Shown here piece after piece: positions 11,373 to 22,503 of a stretch of DNA of 64,000 nucleotides. The notes under the pieces were generated by a model, which had not been told where the DNA came from, made no database searches, and worked only from the letters and a program-made list of their open reading frames with translations. How positions within the stretch are numbered: position 1 is the stretch's first letter; each line of letters opens with the position of its first letter. The stretch comes from Symbiodinium kawagutii (lineage: Eukaryota; Sar; Dinophyceae; Suessiales; Symbiodiniaceae). Both the position numbers and the translations under genes were made by a program. The stretch spans positions 132,153-196,152 of the forward strand of contig VSDK01026402.1 of the NCBI GenBank assembly GCA_009767595.1. Reading direction: 5' to 3'.

Positions 11373-11373
11373 T
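11276..11373. repeat. Palindromic ATG/ATC trinucleotide repeat
   Basis: A (ATG)n tract, a short spacer and a (CAT)n tract face each other, giving a long self-complementary array. Probably a microsatellite that inverted on itself. Confidence 0.85.
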
Positions 11374-11742
11374 GCGACTAAGAAGCGTAAGCCTGCAATC
11401 CCAAAGCGTTGACACTGTTTCTTTGGTGATTTCCAAACACGACATAGATCAACCGGGATCGAGGGTCATCCCTCCAGGGCAACACCCCTGGTATGATTCG
11501 TGGTGGTTTCCGAATATCTGGGAGTACCCCCAGGTGGTTTCTTAATAGCTGGGGATATCCGATATCATCTCATAACTTCTAATAGTACTGTAATCATTGT
11601 AGGAAATTATGATGATTAAATACAATTTTCATGTGTCCATTTTAAGAGTTCCCAATTCTATAAGAACCCCCCCATATCATCTAAATGTCTCGTACGTCCT
11701 TCCCGTTGGATCGAGCCATGTTGAGTGGCCCATTTACGTCAG

Positions 11743-11835
11743 AGTAAGATTGCCGAGGGTGGTCAAGCTTGTTTCATCGGCATGGATGACACCTGCTGGA
11801 TTCGCCAGTCACCTCTGCATGAATTCTACAACTGA
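11743..11835 (+). CDS. Candidate exon, possibly C-terminal
   Basis: After TTTACGTCAG the phase-0 frame reads SKIAEGGQACFIGMDDTCW, then IRQSPLHEFYN, then TGA. Codons are strongly purine-first. A second open frame (VKLVSSAWMTPAG..., then HVWVDLLGSPKPGALAF) overlaps, so the frame is not certain. No family recognised. Confidence 0.4.
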   Translation, partial: SKIAEGGQACFIGMDDTCWIRQSPLHEFYN

Positions 11836-11945
11836 GTTGTGCAAGACACATGTGTGGGTTGATCTGCTGGGAAGTCCTAAACCTGGCGCATTGGCCTTTG
11901 TTTGCAAGTCAGTGGCAAATTACAACCAGCATTATTTTTGATCAT

Positions 11946-12056
11946 ATGGTGGTCTCTCAGAATAGGGGTACCCCCAAAAAAAGGTTGGTTTATTATCAAT
12001 TATTACGCACAAATTGCTTAATAAGAGATGCAAATAGGGGTACCCCTATTTCTATC
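11946..12056. mobile_element. Family B MITE
   Basis: GGTGGTCTCTCAGAATAGGG with GGTACCCCC at the left and GGGGTACCCCTATTTCTATC at the right match the family B ends. It has no open frame. Confidence 0.6.
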
Positions 12057-12469
12057 AAGAAACTCCAATGTCATGATTTTATTCGATTGCCCTGCCCCCC
12101 CTGACCTTTCGCAAAAGATGTGTTGGTTGTCTCTGGCTCTCCCCTCCTAAGAGTGGGAGATCTTGGGAGCGCCAGAGCCAGGAATCCCATCTTGGCTGCG
12201 CCGTGACAACGCTGGATCCAAAAACCGTTCATGGAATGGGTTTAGAATCAGCTTAGGATGCATGAAAAAATGATGCTGGAATATTTTTAGAATAAGCTTA
12301 CTATTCCAAAAATGATGCGAAGCGTAACCCAGCTATAGGTCACAAAAAGTCGACTGCGGGTTCAAGAGTTCCTAATCACCGACCATTGTACAACCACGAT
12401 TTGCAGTCTATTTGCTATCATCAACCATCATTCAAATTCCATATAGTCAAAAAACCCTAGCGAACTCAG

Positions 12470-12589
12470 TTCTTGCCTGCGCCTACAAAATCAACGGAGT
12501 CACCTTTGGTGAGGACCCCGTGGAAGCGCGCCAGAGACGGAGGTGCGGCTCGCTTCTGGCAGCCAGTTTTCAGCCGACTTGGAACCATG
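12470..12589 (+). CDS. Strong exon, 40 codons, Pro/Arg-rich
   Basis: Lies between GCGAACTCAG and a GTGAGC donor, phase 0 at both ends and exactly 120 nt. It reads FLPAPTKSTESPLVRTPWK, then RARDGGAARFWQPVFSRL. GC content and third-position GC are well above the flanks. A family B element starts a few bases inside the following intron. The protein is not recognised; the segment looks like a linker leading into a folded part. Confidence 0.6.
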
Positions 12590-12599
12590 GTGAGCTTAT

Positions 12600-12706
12600 G
12601 GGTGTAGCCATAGGGGACCCCAAAAATGGTGGGTTTATTCCCATAAATGGTTGGGAATGGATGATTTGGGGGTACCCCTATTTTGAGAAACCACCTATAG
12701 GTACGG
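12600..12706. mobile_element. Family B MITE in the intron after the 12470 exon
   Basis: The left part is GTGTAGCCATAGGGGACCCC; the right end is GGGTACCCCTATTTTGAGAA followed by ACCACC. The inner AAATGGTGGGTTTATT matches family B. It starts within about 15 nt of the donor. Confidence 0.7.
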
Positions 12707-13139
12707 TACAACTGTGGTCGGTTTGAAATATACAACTGTGGTTGCTTTGAAAAGTACAACTGTGGTTGGTTGGAAACAGGGTCGACACCAAAACTCAATC
12801 AGAAGTTTCAATTTGGGGGGTTACTATACAACCATTGTCATTTGGAATCAGCATAAACTCAATGTCATGAGTATGTTCGATCGTTTGCATGGGCTTGCCA
12901 ATTTGAAATTTGAGCGACGAGGATTTGAACCCATATTTCCGACACCTGCGAGCATCACACAGTCATGATTCTTAACCACTAATTCACCATGCCTAGGTGA
13001 CTATTCTCATGATTTCTTACTATGGATTCCATCCATATTTGCGTCAGCAGCTTGATGCTGAAGTGAGAACTTCAGCTTGATGCATTAGGTCCCGAAAACC
13101 GGCGAAACAACAGTCTTGACGAAGCAGAGCCTTGCACAG

Positions 13140-13370
13140 AGTCTTGTGGCGCCAAAGCTTACACCCTTGCGAGGCAGGCATCCAGTGACCGCTGATCGCC
13201 AGCTGAAGACAAGTCAATGGAAGGTCTTTTGTCGATTTTTGGATGGCTGGAGTCGTGCCATTAACAACTCCAGCACAGCCATGGAAGCTGATTTTCGAGG
13301 CCGCAGTTTTCTGCCCCGTTTTTCGCCCGGCCTCCAGGGTTTGACGTGCCTCAGCTTGGAGGAAGTCAGT
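13140..13370 (+). CDS. Candidate exon cluster
   Basis: After CTTGCACAG a frame reads SCGAKAYTLARQASSDR. After GATCGCCAG (13203 on) a longer frame reads LKTSQWKVFCRFLDGWSRA, then AMEADFRGRSFLPRFS, then TGA at 13371. The opposite strand is also open over 13214-13738, so the evidence is weak. Confidence 0.3.
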
Positions 13371-13693
13371 TGAATAGTAAGCAGCCAGGACATGCCACAT
13401 GCAAGGACCGTATCAACCGATTCATAGAGGTATGTAATTAGTGAGAAAAGCATGGCTAAACGATGAAAAACTACCATGAATAGTTGGTGCCATCCCATTA
13501 GCCAAGAAGTTGTTACATCAATACGACTACCATCAGTAAAAGCGGAGAGAGCAATCTTGTAGCGATTGAGGATGGCCATTTTCCAAAGATGGCAGGCTGA
13601 TACAGCAATTTTTTGGTGATCATTTTTCTCTTGATTCTTGGGGCACATCAAGCGGGACAGGATAGACCACTCCTGGCGGTTCGACTGGTGCAG

Positions 13694-13759
13694 GGCAGAG
13701 CCAGAACGGGAGGGCGTTTTCAAGCTGGAAAGAGGCAATCGGGGCCCTAATCCTGCAGG
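13694..13759 (+). CDS. Candidate exon
   Basis: After CTGGTGCAG (two lead bases) the frame reads QSQNGRAFSSWKEAIGALI, then LQG before GTTGTC. It is GC-rich with an amphipathic helix-like pattern. Donor position uncertain. No family recognised. Confidence 0.42.
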
Positions 13760-14860
13760 GGGTTGTCAATCGTATACAACTCCACAGGGCCACTTGAACT
13801 CACTTACAGTTGATGGATTTACCATATGTAGTAAAAAATTGTAAAAATAAAGTTTTACCAGGGGGTCTAAAGGCCACCATGTTACAATGACACCTTGGTG
13901 GTAACGGTATTTGCGGGCGCGTCCTTGCCCCTCCCTGCAAGGGATCTAGGAAACAGATTGCAACAGACCCTTTCCTGACACCCCTGCAGATTTCCCGCCG
14001 GAAAAGGTTTTTCAACGACCCTAGTGCAGCCCGCGATGGCCAAAGAGCTCTAGTGTTGAAAAGGGAGTTGGGCCAATTGCTGAGTGGCATTGCTGGTTGG
14101 TCATTTCTGGGATGTGAATAGCTGGGGTACAGGGCATTGACTAACAGCCGTCTTATGAATCTAGTAGAACAAACTGGGATGAAGGGGGGGTATATCAACT
14201 TCCACAAGGTTGTACGTTTGGATTCTTAGGACTCTTACATCACTTCCTGGCACGCCCTATCAGCTAGCTAAATCATACCATCTCATACCATTTCATGTCT
14301 CCATAAACATGAATCTTATATAATGCATTATATATATATAGAGAGAGAGATTACAATCAAAGCACAACAAAGCCACCCAGTCACTTTTCTACCATTTTCT
14401 ACGATGAATTGCGATCACTGATGGGTATGCGGATAATCTATTATGGAGAATTGTATAACCAAGAAACATAGAACTGATGAACACACAAGTTCTTGACCTA
14501 GCTCAAGCTCTATGAGATAAAGATATGCCACGCGTTGGCAGTGCAGGTTGCAAAAGATAGCATCGTGTGAATCATATTATCATATATTTTCTTCAGGCGG
14601 GATGGAGTGGATGTGAATTAATTCTGTTGAAACTGAAGTTTCCAGGCACTTTGCAAAGAGATTTGATTTGACCTGCTGAAATCCAGAGATCTTGGATTTA
14701 TCACCAAACCCACAAGAAATGCGTGGTTTCCTGCAAGGTCAACCTTCCCTTGTCATGATGTTTGTCATCGTTGTTATGGTGAGTCAATCGCTTGCTTGTT
14801 TGGATGGTTGTCCTTGTGCTGTCCCGTTTTTAGGATTGCCCTTTTCATCTTCCACAACAG
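13760..14860. other. Probable intron
   Basis: Contains a diverged family D element at about 13809-13876 (GATGGATTTACCATATG... TAAAGGCCACCA), a short TA/GA tract at 14330-14350 and no supported exon. Confidence 0.5.
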
Positions 14861-15020
14861 AGAAATTTCCGAACAAATCATCCCTGGACACGACGACAAA
14901 CCGACGATTGTGGCTACAGCGGTACTCGCGCTTCACGCTTCCCTGTCCCCGTGGGGAAGGATCACCTGATATTGTCACTTGGCGGCAGCACGCAGCTGGA
15001 CCTTTGCATAGCTGGCCAAT
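14861..15020 (+). CDS. Candidate exon
   Basis: After TTCCACAACAG the phase-0 frame reads RNFRTNHPWTRRQTDDCGYS, then RASRFPVPVGKDHLILSLGG, then TQLDLCIAGQW, with purine-first codons in its second half. The end is not fixed; the frame stops at 15056. The pattern suggests a globular domain, not recognised. Confidence 0.42.
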
Positions 15021-15215
15021 GGATCTTGATGCTTGGTTCTGGTGCCTAGCTGGATGATAGTTGATCTTTGATGATTCAGTATGATTCAGTCATTTGCCAG
15101 TAATACAGATACAACCAACAGTAATTGATGATAAACCAAACTGGATGCTTCTTCTTCCCTAAGGCAACCCATAAGAAGTCGAAAGGCCATAGAAGTTGAC
15201 AGCAACAAATCCTAG

Positions 15216-15303
15216 GGATGACCGCCCTGGTGCTGCCACGGCACCATCGCGGCACGCCCAGGCACAGAATGAGAAGCGTGGAGCTGAGTCTGACGGCCGA
15301 TCC
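15216..15303 (+). CDS. Candidate exon, charged
   Basis: After AAATCCTAG (one lead base) the frame reads DDRPGAATAPSRHAQAQNEK, then RGAESDGRS, in a short GC-rich island. Donor not fixed. Could be part of the coiled-coil protein. Confidence 0.38.
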
Positions 15304-16577
15304 TTAGCGACCATTATTAACCAATGGTCATTTCCAATGGCTGGTTGGTGGTTGCCATTATAATATGCCATTATAATATCATTTCCAATGGTGGTTCCAC
15401 TAACCAATGTTGCCATTATATTAATAATTAATGGTTGCCATTATAAAATAATCAATGGTGGCCATTAATGGTTGCCATTCTAAGCTAATCATAGGTTAAT
15501 AACCAATGGTTGGTGGTTGCCATTATAAAATCATGAATGGTTGCCATTATAATATGTTCCAATTATTGGTTGGTGGCAAGCATTATAGAAAAATATTAAT
15601 CCAGCGACCATTATACAAATAATATCTGGTTGGTGGTTTCAAGCATCTTTTTATTTTCACTGTAGTTATTATTGATAATTGGTTGGCTGACTAATATTTT
15701 TCATTTGGGGTTGATGCCACCGGCCAGATATCCATTGGTTATCAATTTCTTGATCTTAATCTTAATCTTAACCGTTCTTAGCCATTACCAATGATCAAGA
15801 ACCTGTGCGTGGAAATTGTGATTGTGGTTAATCCAATGAAAGATTTTGAAATGATTAAGCATTGTTGATGAATTAAACATGATCCTTAGCCATTAGATCT
15901 CCAATGATCAATTTTTGATCAACATTTTCTTGATTGTTGGATTAAGCACACTTAGTTAATCATGGATCATTCATCGTTGACTAATATAAACCATTGATCA
16001 ATCACACTTTCCCTGCAATACCATCAGTAGCTAGATAAATAAAGTGCTGTTAACCATCATTGACTCCATCAACAACCGTTGTTAGTCATCACAAACCACC
16101 AGGATCCACCAGTTGTACAGTGTTGAAACTGCTTCAGCGTTGGTTGTGACACGCGCTGTACCAGGTACATGCAAAATGAGCCTTTGGCATTTGTGTGCCT
16201 TGGACTCTGACTACTGGTGGTTGAGGTGACGTTTGAGTGTTCGTCGCATGGGTGATAACCATCAATAGATTTTCATAACGCTTAATAATAGGGATAACTT
16301 GAGTTTATGAACTCATAGTGAATAATGATTGATAACTATTGGTTTGTTGACTTGGATCATGGTTCAATGTGAAATGCATAACTGAAGTGCGACTTCATTG
16401 ATGTTCCTGCGCACTCTCAAGATCAACTCCGAAATGGATATGTCAATGCATCACTGCATCCACGATCCAAGTGTGTCAATTGGTGTTTGATGAGAAATGT
16501 AGCAATCATCGACTTCATGAGTGGTTCCACCATGTTCCACCAGTTTAACATTCATGTTCATAGCTCTCATGCTGCAG
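15304..16577. repeat. Intron rich in GGTTGCCATTATAA repeats
   Basis: From 15310 to 15610 the motif GGTTGCCATTATAA and its fragments recur irregularly. A complete family A element follows at 15626-15727. The remainder is AT-rich with TCATTGATCA-like short repeats and no exon. Confidence 0.65.
15626..15727. mobile_element. Family A introner-like element, TSD ATAT
   Basis: Ends are CTGGTTGGTGGTTTCAA and GTTGATGCCACCGGCCAG. The 4-bp duplication ATAT lies at 15622-15625 and 15728-15731. Length 102 bp, no open frame. The right end carries CCAG, a ready 3' splice acceptor. Confidence 0.82.
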
Positions 16578-16768
16578 GTCTATAGATCGATGGTGGGAGA
16601 TCCGGCTGCAGTAACCCCTCCCATGTTGATGGTCACTCACCAGCTGCACCAACTAGATGAAGCCATTGGAGGTGAAAAGAGCTGGAGCCATGTTGAGCCA
16701 CTCATGGGTCCTGCTCGTCCCCTGCATTTGAGCCACGAGAAAGATCAGAGTATCGATTCTTTTAACTG
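16578..16768 (+). CDS. Candidate exon, possibly last exon
   Basis: After CATGCTGCAG the phase-0 frame runs 63 codons to TGA: VYRSMVGDPAAVTPPMLM, then LHQLDEAIGGEKSWSHVEPL, then HLSHEKDQSIDSFN. Codon periodicity is good. An internal acceptor (CTCACCAG at 16643) in the same frame is an alternative start. No family recognised. Confidence 0.42.
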
Positions 16769-16856
16769 AAAGGGGTCAAAAAATATAGTTAATCAAACTC
16801 CTGATGGTGGTTAGTGGTGGTCGATGATGGTGGTCAATGCTGGTTGTCAATGGTGG

Positions 16857-16978
16857 TGGTCAAAACCCTGTACCCCTGGTTCCCCTATCATTCACCATTG
16901 TTTTCCCTATAGTTTGTTGGTGAACTTATCCACCATGACATTGGTTGGTTAACTGCTTGACCCATAGCCCAATGATGG
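16857..16978. mobile_element. Family C MITE, reverse orientation
   Basis: GGTCAAAACCCTGTACCCCT at the left and GCTTGACCCATAGCC at the right are the family C ends read from the other strand. The inner CATTGTTTTCCCTATAGTTT is conserved. Confidence 0.7.
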
Positions 16979-17023
16979 TGGTCAAAACACGCGCGACCTG
17001 AACATTTCATTGTGCCCGCCCAG

Positions 17024-17101
17024 GTTTGGCAGCTGCGTCCATTGCAGAATGCCGGGGGACTCCAGGGCTGTCTATGCTGGAAGCTGTTGGATGGTTCAAC
17101 G
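17024..17101 (+). CDS. Candidate exon
   Basis: Lies between GCCCGCCCAG and a GTTAGA donor. With two lead bases it reads LAAASIAECRGTPGLSMLEA, then VGWFN. GC-rich relative to flanks. No family recognised. Confidence 0.4.
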
Positions 17102-18205
17102 GTTAGATGGTCAATCATGGTCGCATGAGGGTTTTAATGAGGGTTTAATGAGGGTCTAATCATGGTTAATTGTATATGATGGTTGATTTGATGATGGTGC
17201 AATCATGCATGGTTTATATATAATTATAGTTCATGATGCTGGTTGACTACTGGACTCAGAAAACAACAATGCCAATGGTCTAAGGATGATTTAGTGAGGC
17301 TCTATGAAAGTCTGATAGTGGAGAATGATGGTTCAAGATAGCACGTAAGCACCAGCAATGACAAACGCGATTTTTGACCGTGGGGGTGTAGCCTGTTGAT
17401 CCTTCAAGTCGACATGGGTTGGATTTGAAGTCGCTCACTAAGAAACACTCTAGACAATGTGGTTTGCCACAGCCGAACATTCCAGCCTGCAAAGAAACCC
17501 AATGACCAGCTAAGCAGCGATGCTTGTCCCTTTCGCTATGTCACAATCCAAGCGCACTGATTTCACCAACCACTTGGCTATAACATGCTGCAACCATCCA
17601 ACTAACCAACTCATCCAACCAACGAAATCATCAACCAACCAAGATTCCTAGTGGTAACCCCTAGCACCACCAACCAACCAACTACACCATCTTCACCCAT
17701 TGGTTGGATGTACCTATCTTCACCCTCCAACCATCCGACGGCTCGGGGCCCCATCGCGTCCAACTGGCGTGTCTCGCTCCGCTCCACGGAGGCGCTGCTC
17801 AAGCCCTGATCCCCGATGTGTCGCTTGATCCGCCATGGTGGCCCTGGTGGCCCTTGACCCTGGTGGATTCATGATGGTTAATATCTAGTTCATGGTTAAT
17901 AACGGGGTATAACTACCAACAATAATAGGGGATATATAGCAACTATATGGCTATGGATCAATATACAGCCAACCAATGGTTAATGGTTGGCAATGGTCAT
18001 TAATGGTTGGTAATGGTTGGAAATTAATGGTTAACAATGGTTATTGACAATGGTTATTAAGGGTGTTACAATGGTTTTTGGTAGTGGTATAAACCAGGTA
18101 TTAATGGTTAGAGCAATGGTTATTAATAGTGGTTATGCTGGTTATTAAACCTGGTTAAGCCTGGTTTTTGGCTAATAGTGGTTATTAATTCACCATTATG
18201 GACTG

Positions 18206-18311
18206 GATGGCTTATACCCACTAACTTAGGTTTTTAGTGTTTTTGGGATTTGATTGATTTACCATATAACCACTAAAAATATATTTTTAGCAAGGGATCT
18301 ATAAGCCACCA
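18206..18311. mobile_element. Family D inverted-repeat element, copy 1
   Basis: GGATGGCTTATACCCACTAA at the left and CTATAAGCCACC at the right frame a core with TGATTGATTTACCATATAAC. It is almost identical to 37526-37632. Confidence 0.75.
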
Positions 18312-19078
18312 AGTGGACCATTAATAACAACCACGCCATGATTTATTCATTAAGGGTTAACAATGCCTAACAATGGTTATTAGCAAGGGGATTCTAAGCT
18401 AGCCGCTAGCGCATATACCAACTATTACCAACTATACAATCCACGAAGAGATTATGGATGGTTATGAGGTGATGATCTCATAGGATGATGATTGTTGGGA
18501 TGGTCCTTTTTGGGGATTGGCATGGGATTGGGGATGCACTTAGAATCAATGACGATTGTTGATCATTGGGTTGTTTCTAAGGTGTTTTTTTCCGGTTGGG
18601 GAATGGTTTTGAAATCAACTATTGATCATCTAAAACAGACTAGCGAGGAAAATGCTTTGCTCATTTCGCTCATGAGGGTACCGCAATGTACGGCAGAACT
18701 ATTGGGGGATGACTTGCTCATTTCGCTCATTGATGGGCCTACCTCAGTACTTCAAAGGGAGCAAGAGACTTGGTGCTAGTCTAGTCATGTCTAGTCTATG
18801 AGTCATGCGGAGAGACAACCCCAAAAAATGATAATGCATTCAATTCAGAAGAGTGTGATCAACATAGGGTTATATTGCTTTGCGACAGTATAGCAAAGGA
18901 GTAGGTGTACACGGCATGTATTCGACAGACAGGTACAGATAGCTAGCAAAATCAACGCTGTATAGTACTGATGCTGTATGTACATGTATTTGCCATGCTT
19001 TATTCAACAAAGCAGAATACAGTGAAAATGATCCAAAACGGCCATTGGCAACTCAGCCGATACAACTATTTGGCAAAT

Positions 19079-19179
19079 GGTGGTTTCTCAAAATAGGGGT
19101 ACCCCCAAATCATCCATCGATAGTCATTCATAATAATAATCCCACCATTTTTGGTGGTCCCCCATTTTAAGAAACCCCC
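19079..19179. mobile_element. Family B MITE, TSD AAAT
   Basis: Ends are GGTGGTTTCTCAAAATAGGG and TTTTAAGAAACCCCC. AAAT is duplicated at 19075-19078 and 19180-19183. The inner palindromic GGGGTACCCCC box and CAAATCATCC are the family hallmarks. 101 bp, non-coding. Confidence 0.85.
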
Positions 19180-19599
19180 AAATATCCAATAACATGCAAT
19201 GAACATCTTTGTCCCGCCTTCAAGCAGACAAGAGCGAGTCGTGTCTTGTCTTTTTCGGCGCAAGGGTCTCTAGAACTGAACGGGCACAGCAGCAAATGAC
19301 ACCCAAAGTGGGTAGAGTTGCGCGCATCCTCTGTGATTTTGCATCTCCACAATTCAGGATACGTAACCTCTCTATGTTCATGTTTGGGATATGAATGCCT
19401 GGAGGTGATGTGGATGCGTTGGGAGATGAGGTCACAAGATAAGGGACACTCCACTAGAATTTGTGGACACCCCAAGGTTGCACATGGAACCCTCAACCCT
19501 ACTTTGCCCCACATTGTAATCTGGGTACTGCTTGGTATTTGTACGTGATGCACCAAGCGCTGGTTGATTGAAAGATGGTTGCCCTGAAGCTCTTTGCAG

Positions 19600-19665
19600 C
19601 TAAACTGACCAGGCTCTCCTGGTCACAGCTCAGGAGTGCCTTCCTGCAGACGAAACCTACGACCT
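19600..19665 (+). CDS. Candidate exon
   Basis: After GCTCTTTGCAG (two lead bases) the frame reads KLTRLSWSQLRSAFLQTKPT before a GTGACC donor candidate. Basic amphipathic helix-like. No family recognised. Confidence 0.38.
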
Positions 19666-20099
19666 TAGTGACCTAGTGGCAACCAAGTCCTTGGTACAAG
19701 TCATGGACAGGTGGTGAAAGCTTAGCCGCTGAATAAGCTGGTTAGTATGGTTAGTACTTGCCACCAATGGTTGCGTGAATGCTTACTAATAGCCCGTGAA
19801 AAAGCTGGTTTGTGATTGCCACCAATGGCTGGGAATAGTTACTTTTAGGGATGATAAATCAGAATCAACATGAATCAACTGTGTTCGCTGAGTTGGTGAA
19901 CATGGGTAACTACCAGTTACGGGGGACACAACCGGCTTCTTAGATGGCGAATCTTAAACCAACTTACAACGTTTGGGCTCCCTTGTAGACAGCTGTACCA
20001 GCCATGGTTGTTTGTCATTAAGTGTACCTATTGGCTTCGCAGCATTCTCATGGGATTATGCGAGATCATTCAGTTTTCGATGGGATCCGATTAACAAAT

Positions 20100-20208
20100 G
20101 GGGGTTTCTCACAATAGGGGACCCCCAAAAATGCTTGGTTTATGACTATAAATATCATAAATGTTAATATTGGATGATTTGGGGGGTCCCCTATTTTGAC
20201 AAACAACC
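20100..20208. mobile_element. Family B MITE, TSD AAAT
   Basis: Ends are GGGGGTTTCTCACAATAGGG and CTATTTTGACAAACAACC. AAAT is duplicated at 20096-20099 and 20209-20212. Complete copy, 109 bp. Confidence 0.83.
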
Positions 20209-20278
20209 AAATGAGTTATGCAATGGGTTCACTGCAAGCCTGGGACTGGAACTACCAACTCTGACAATCGATTCTTAG

Positions 20279-20405
20279 AGCATCAAGAGCGGTATGGCGA
20301 CTCAAGCCCAGGGGCTCATCATGAGCTTTTTATTGGTTCAACACTCGCTGGTGGAGTCTCATCAATTATGGTTTCCTTGTTGTGTTTTCTTAAAAAACTT
20401 CTTTG
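20279..20405 (+). CDS. Candidate exon next to an introner-like element
   Basis: After CGATTCTTAG the phase-0 frame reads SIKSGMATQAQGLIMSFLLV, then QHSLVESHQLWFPCCVFL, a hydrophobic, possibly membrane-embedded stretch. A family A element begins at the end of the frame (about 20405). No family recognised. Confidence 0.4.
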
Positions 20406-20511
20406 ATTGGTGGCTTTAAACATTTGTATGCTTTTGTTATTTTCCCGATGGTTGGTTGATTAACTCACTGATTGATTACCATCTTTCAGAGGGGTTGAAA
20501 CCATCAGCCAG
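20405..20511. mobile_element. Family A introner-like element
   Basis: GATTGGTGGCTTTAAACA at the left and GGGGTTGAAACCATCAGCCAG at the right. The inner GATGGTTGGTTGATTAAC is the family core. Confidence 0.65.
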
Positions 20512-20961
20512 TTTCAATTGGACAGGTTTTTGCTAGTTGATTTTCAGAACATTACCATTTTGGGGTGGTTGATTGACTTTGGATCCCATAATTTCTGGAA
20601 AAGCAGAGGATTTTCCTTGTTTGGCACCCAGACTTGAGCGACATCCTTTGCCTGATGGTTTCCTAATGAACTAGGAATTTTCACCAATGCCGCCATAGGG
20701 ATTGGGAGATGATTGTCCGAAGTGAAGATGAGGGTTAAACTGACAAAATTCAATTTGAGTGGGTTTTAGGGTTTTCAAGGATTGAAGCATAACAAAATTT
20801 AGAAGGTGATTTTTTTTGTACTTTCATGGCATATGATTTGTTGATGCCACTTCTGGCAAAGGATGCAAGCAGAACATCCACCAGGTGTAGGCAATTTGGC
20901 TTTTGAACATGCTGATTTTACGACTATCTATGAAGGACATTTGACATTGAAGAATTGACAG

Positions 20962-20976
20962 CGGTCCCAAATCAAG
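20962..20976 (+). CDS. Possible 15-nt micro-exon
   Basis: Fifteen bases lie between AAGAATTGACAG and a consensus GTAAGG donor. They would encode RSQIK in phase 0, or VPNQ with two lead bases. The good donor is the only strong evidence. Confidence 0.3.
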
Positions 20977-21089
20977 GTAAGGTTATATCCTCCACAAGCA
21001 ATTTGCTATTTAGCTGTGTTGGTCTCAAATACTGCCTTTTTCTGTGGCAAAAAAGTAATAGCAAATGTCCGAATCTGTCAATGTCGCAG

Positions 21090-21179
21090 CCGAAAGATAG
21101 ACAAACGGTTCATGCATTGGAACAACATCTTGGCAACGGACATCGTGCTTTTCACTTAGCTCATAGCCCTACCGTTGGG
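21090..21179 (+). CDS. Candidate exon
   Basis: After AATGTCGCAG the phase-0 frame reads PKDRQTVHALEQHLGNGHRA, then FHLAHSPTVG, with strong purine-first codons. It may join the next exon at 21214 through a 34-nt GT-AG intron (21180-21213). Without that intron the frame stops at 21216. No family recognised. Confidence 0.48.
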
Positions 21180-21213
21180 GTGCACACTAAGAGAATGGCA
21201 GCATACCAACCAG

Positions 21214-21357
21214 ATTGAAGTACGGTGGCACCCAAGGCTAGGGTTTTTGCGTGATACCGCCATGGATTTCCAGGATGTGCCAACGGTTGATGACAGGGGC
21301 ATCAACACCCCGAATCATGGTGGGCAAAATCATGTAGGGGAACTTCAGGGAAATTCA
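21214..21357 (+). CDS. Candidate exon
   Basis: After CATACCAACCAG the phase-0 frame reads IEVRWHPRLGFLRDTAMDFQ, then DVPTVDDRGINTPNHGGQ, then NHVGELQGNS and TGA. Codon periodicity is strong. It could be a last exon or could end earlier at GTGGGC. Unrecognised family. Confidence 0.48.
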
Positions 21358-21360
21358 TGA

Positions 21361-22042
21361 CCAATATGCACTACAATGATCTACAAAGGTCAATGATGGT
21401 TTCATAGATAGACAAATAGTTTATCGGGGTTGACAATTAAGTTCATGATTGAATTCAGAAGTCACAACGATGACTCAGTAATCAGCTATCAAAAGTTTTT
21501 TGGTCATCATTATCATACAATCAGCCATCAATCATGGCTTTTTGGATACGCGATCCACTACACGTTGGTGTTGTAAGGGATGCTGTTAGGGCTAGGAATT
21601 GGAACTCAGGCTGCCACTGGAGTTCCAGGTCAGCTCAACACAGTTGGTAGTAGATGTCCTTAGAGTGGCACGACTGGGGCCGCTCCAGCTTCAATATCAT
21701 AGCGTAAGATATGTTGTTTAAGGATTGGTTATGATACAGATTTATAAGTATCCATTTTTGAAACATCGTCAATTCACATTAATTATATGATTTATCATTA
21801 CCATGCCAGGATGAAATTTAGATATTGTATTGTTCGTTATTCCCTTGTTGACCATGATGTACCAGCATGAAGCGTTGTAAACATAGCCCGAAACGCATGT
21901 CCTAGCTCCCAGAATTGGTTGATGGATATTTTTTGACCCTCAAAATGTTAAAAACCAATGGGCTCCGGTCGATTATCCACCACCAAGTGACTATAGCTAT
22001 AGCCATCAACCAGGGAACATCCCATCCATCACCTTGGCCCAG
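21361..22042. other. Probable intron
   Basis: AT-rich, with no exon or element that I can support. Confidence 0.5.
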
Positions 22043-22097
22043 GCGGATGCTAGCATGCAGCAAGCCACGATGCCGTCCATGTGGGGCTCTGGAGGGA
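22043..22097 (+). CDS. Exon, Met/Gln/Ser-rich
   Basis: Lies between CTTGGCCCAG and a consensus GTGAGC donor. It encodes ADASMQQATMPSMWGSGG (phase 0 in, one base out) in a GC-rich island. Similar Met/Pro-rich composition occurs in the exons at 23152 and 24791, suggesting one protein with a flexible Met-rich region. Confidence 0.52.
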
Positions 22098-22329
22098 GTG
22101 AGCTATGATATGATCGAGATTTGTGGTTGTCAGCCGTCAAGATTATGTGTGCATGCACAATCGTGCATGAGTAGATGTGCGTTGATATCAAGTACATATA
22201 TATAATATTATATAATACTATATATATATATTTATAATATAATATATCTATATGTATGTTCGAATATATATGTAAACATATGTGGACATTAATTCATCCA
22301 TAGAAAGAGAAGTTGGGCCGTTCGAACAG

Positions 22330-22503
22330 GACGGGCATCCGATGTTCGGCATATGCGTTGATTCGAGCAGCATCCTGACAGATGGTGATCTCATAATTGT
22401 GGTAGAGACTGTGGCACCCAGTAGTTTCCGCTTTGTCAATGACAAATCGCTGGCAAGTGAGGAGTCCCATGTTCAATGCTTCGTCACTTTGGGGAATGTT
22501 TTG
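22330..22503 (+). CDS. Candidate exon, possible RCK-C/TrkA-C-like strand pattern
   Basis: After GTTCGAACAG the phase-0 frame reads DGHPMFGICVDSSSILTDGD, then LIIVVETVAPSSFRFV, then NDKSLASEESHVQCF, ending at TGA 22504. The stretch 'I.VDSSSILTDGDLIIVVE' resembles the beta-hairpin of regulatory RCK-C/TrkA-C domains in potassium channels, where a Gly-Asp precedes a hydrophobic strand. This is only a pattern match. The donor is not fixed. Confidence 0.42.

Larger units (their letters stand above)
17102..19599. other. Mostly intron-like; short TGGTTA repeats and MITEs
   Basis: From about 17870 to 18380 TGGTTAATGG-like short repeats dominate. Family D (18206-18311) and family B (19079-19179) elements lie here. 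A GC-rich patch at 17735-17815 is open on both strands; the minus-strand frame (SVERSETRQLDAMGPRAVGW after GCTTGAGCAG) could be an antisense exon, but support is weak. Confidence 0.5.

Noticed and set aside
13214..13738. 174-codon minus-strand open frame
   Set aside because: Composition changes along its length, a plus-strand exon candidate overlaps, and no splice sites or known motif support it.
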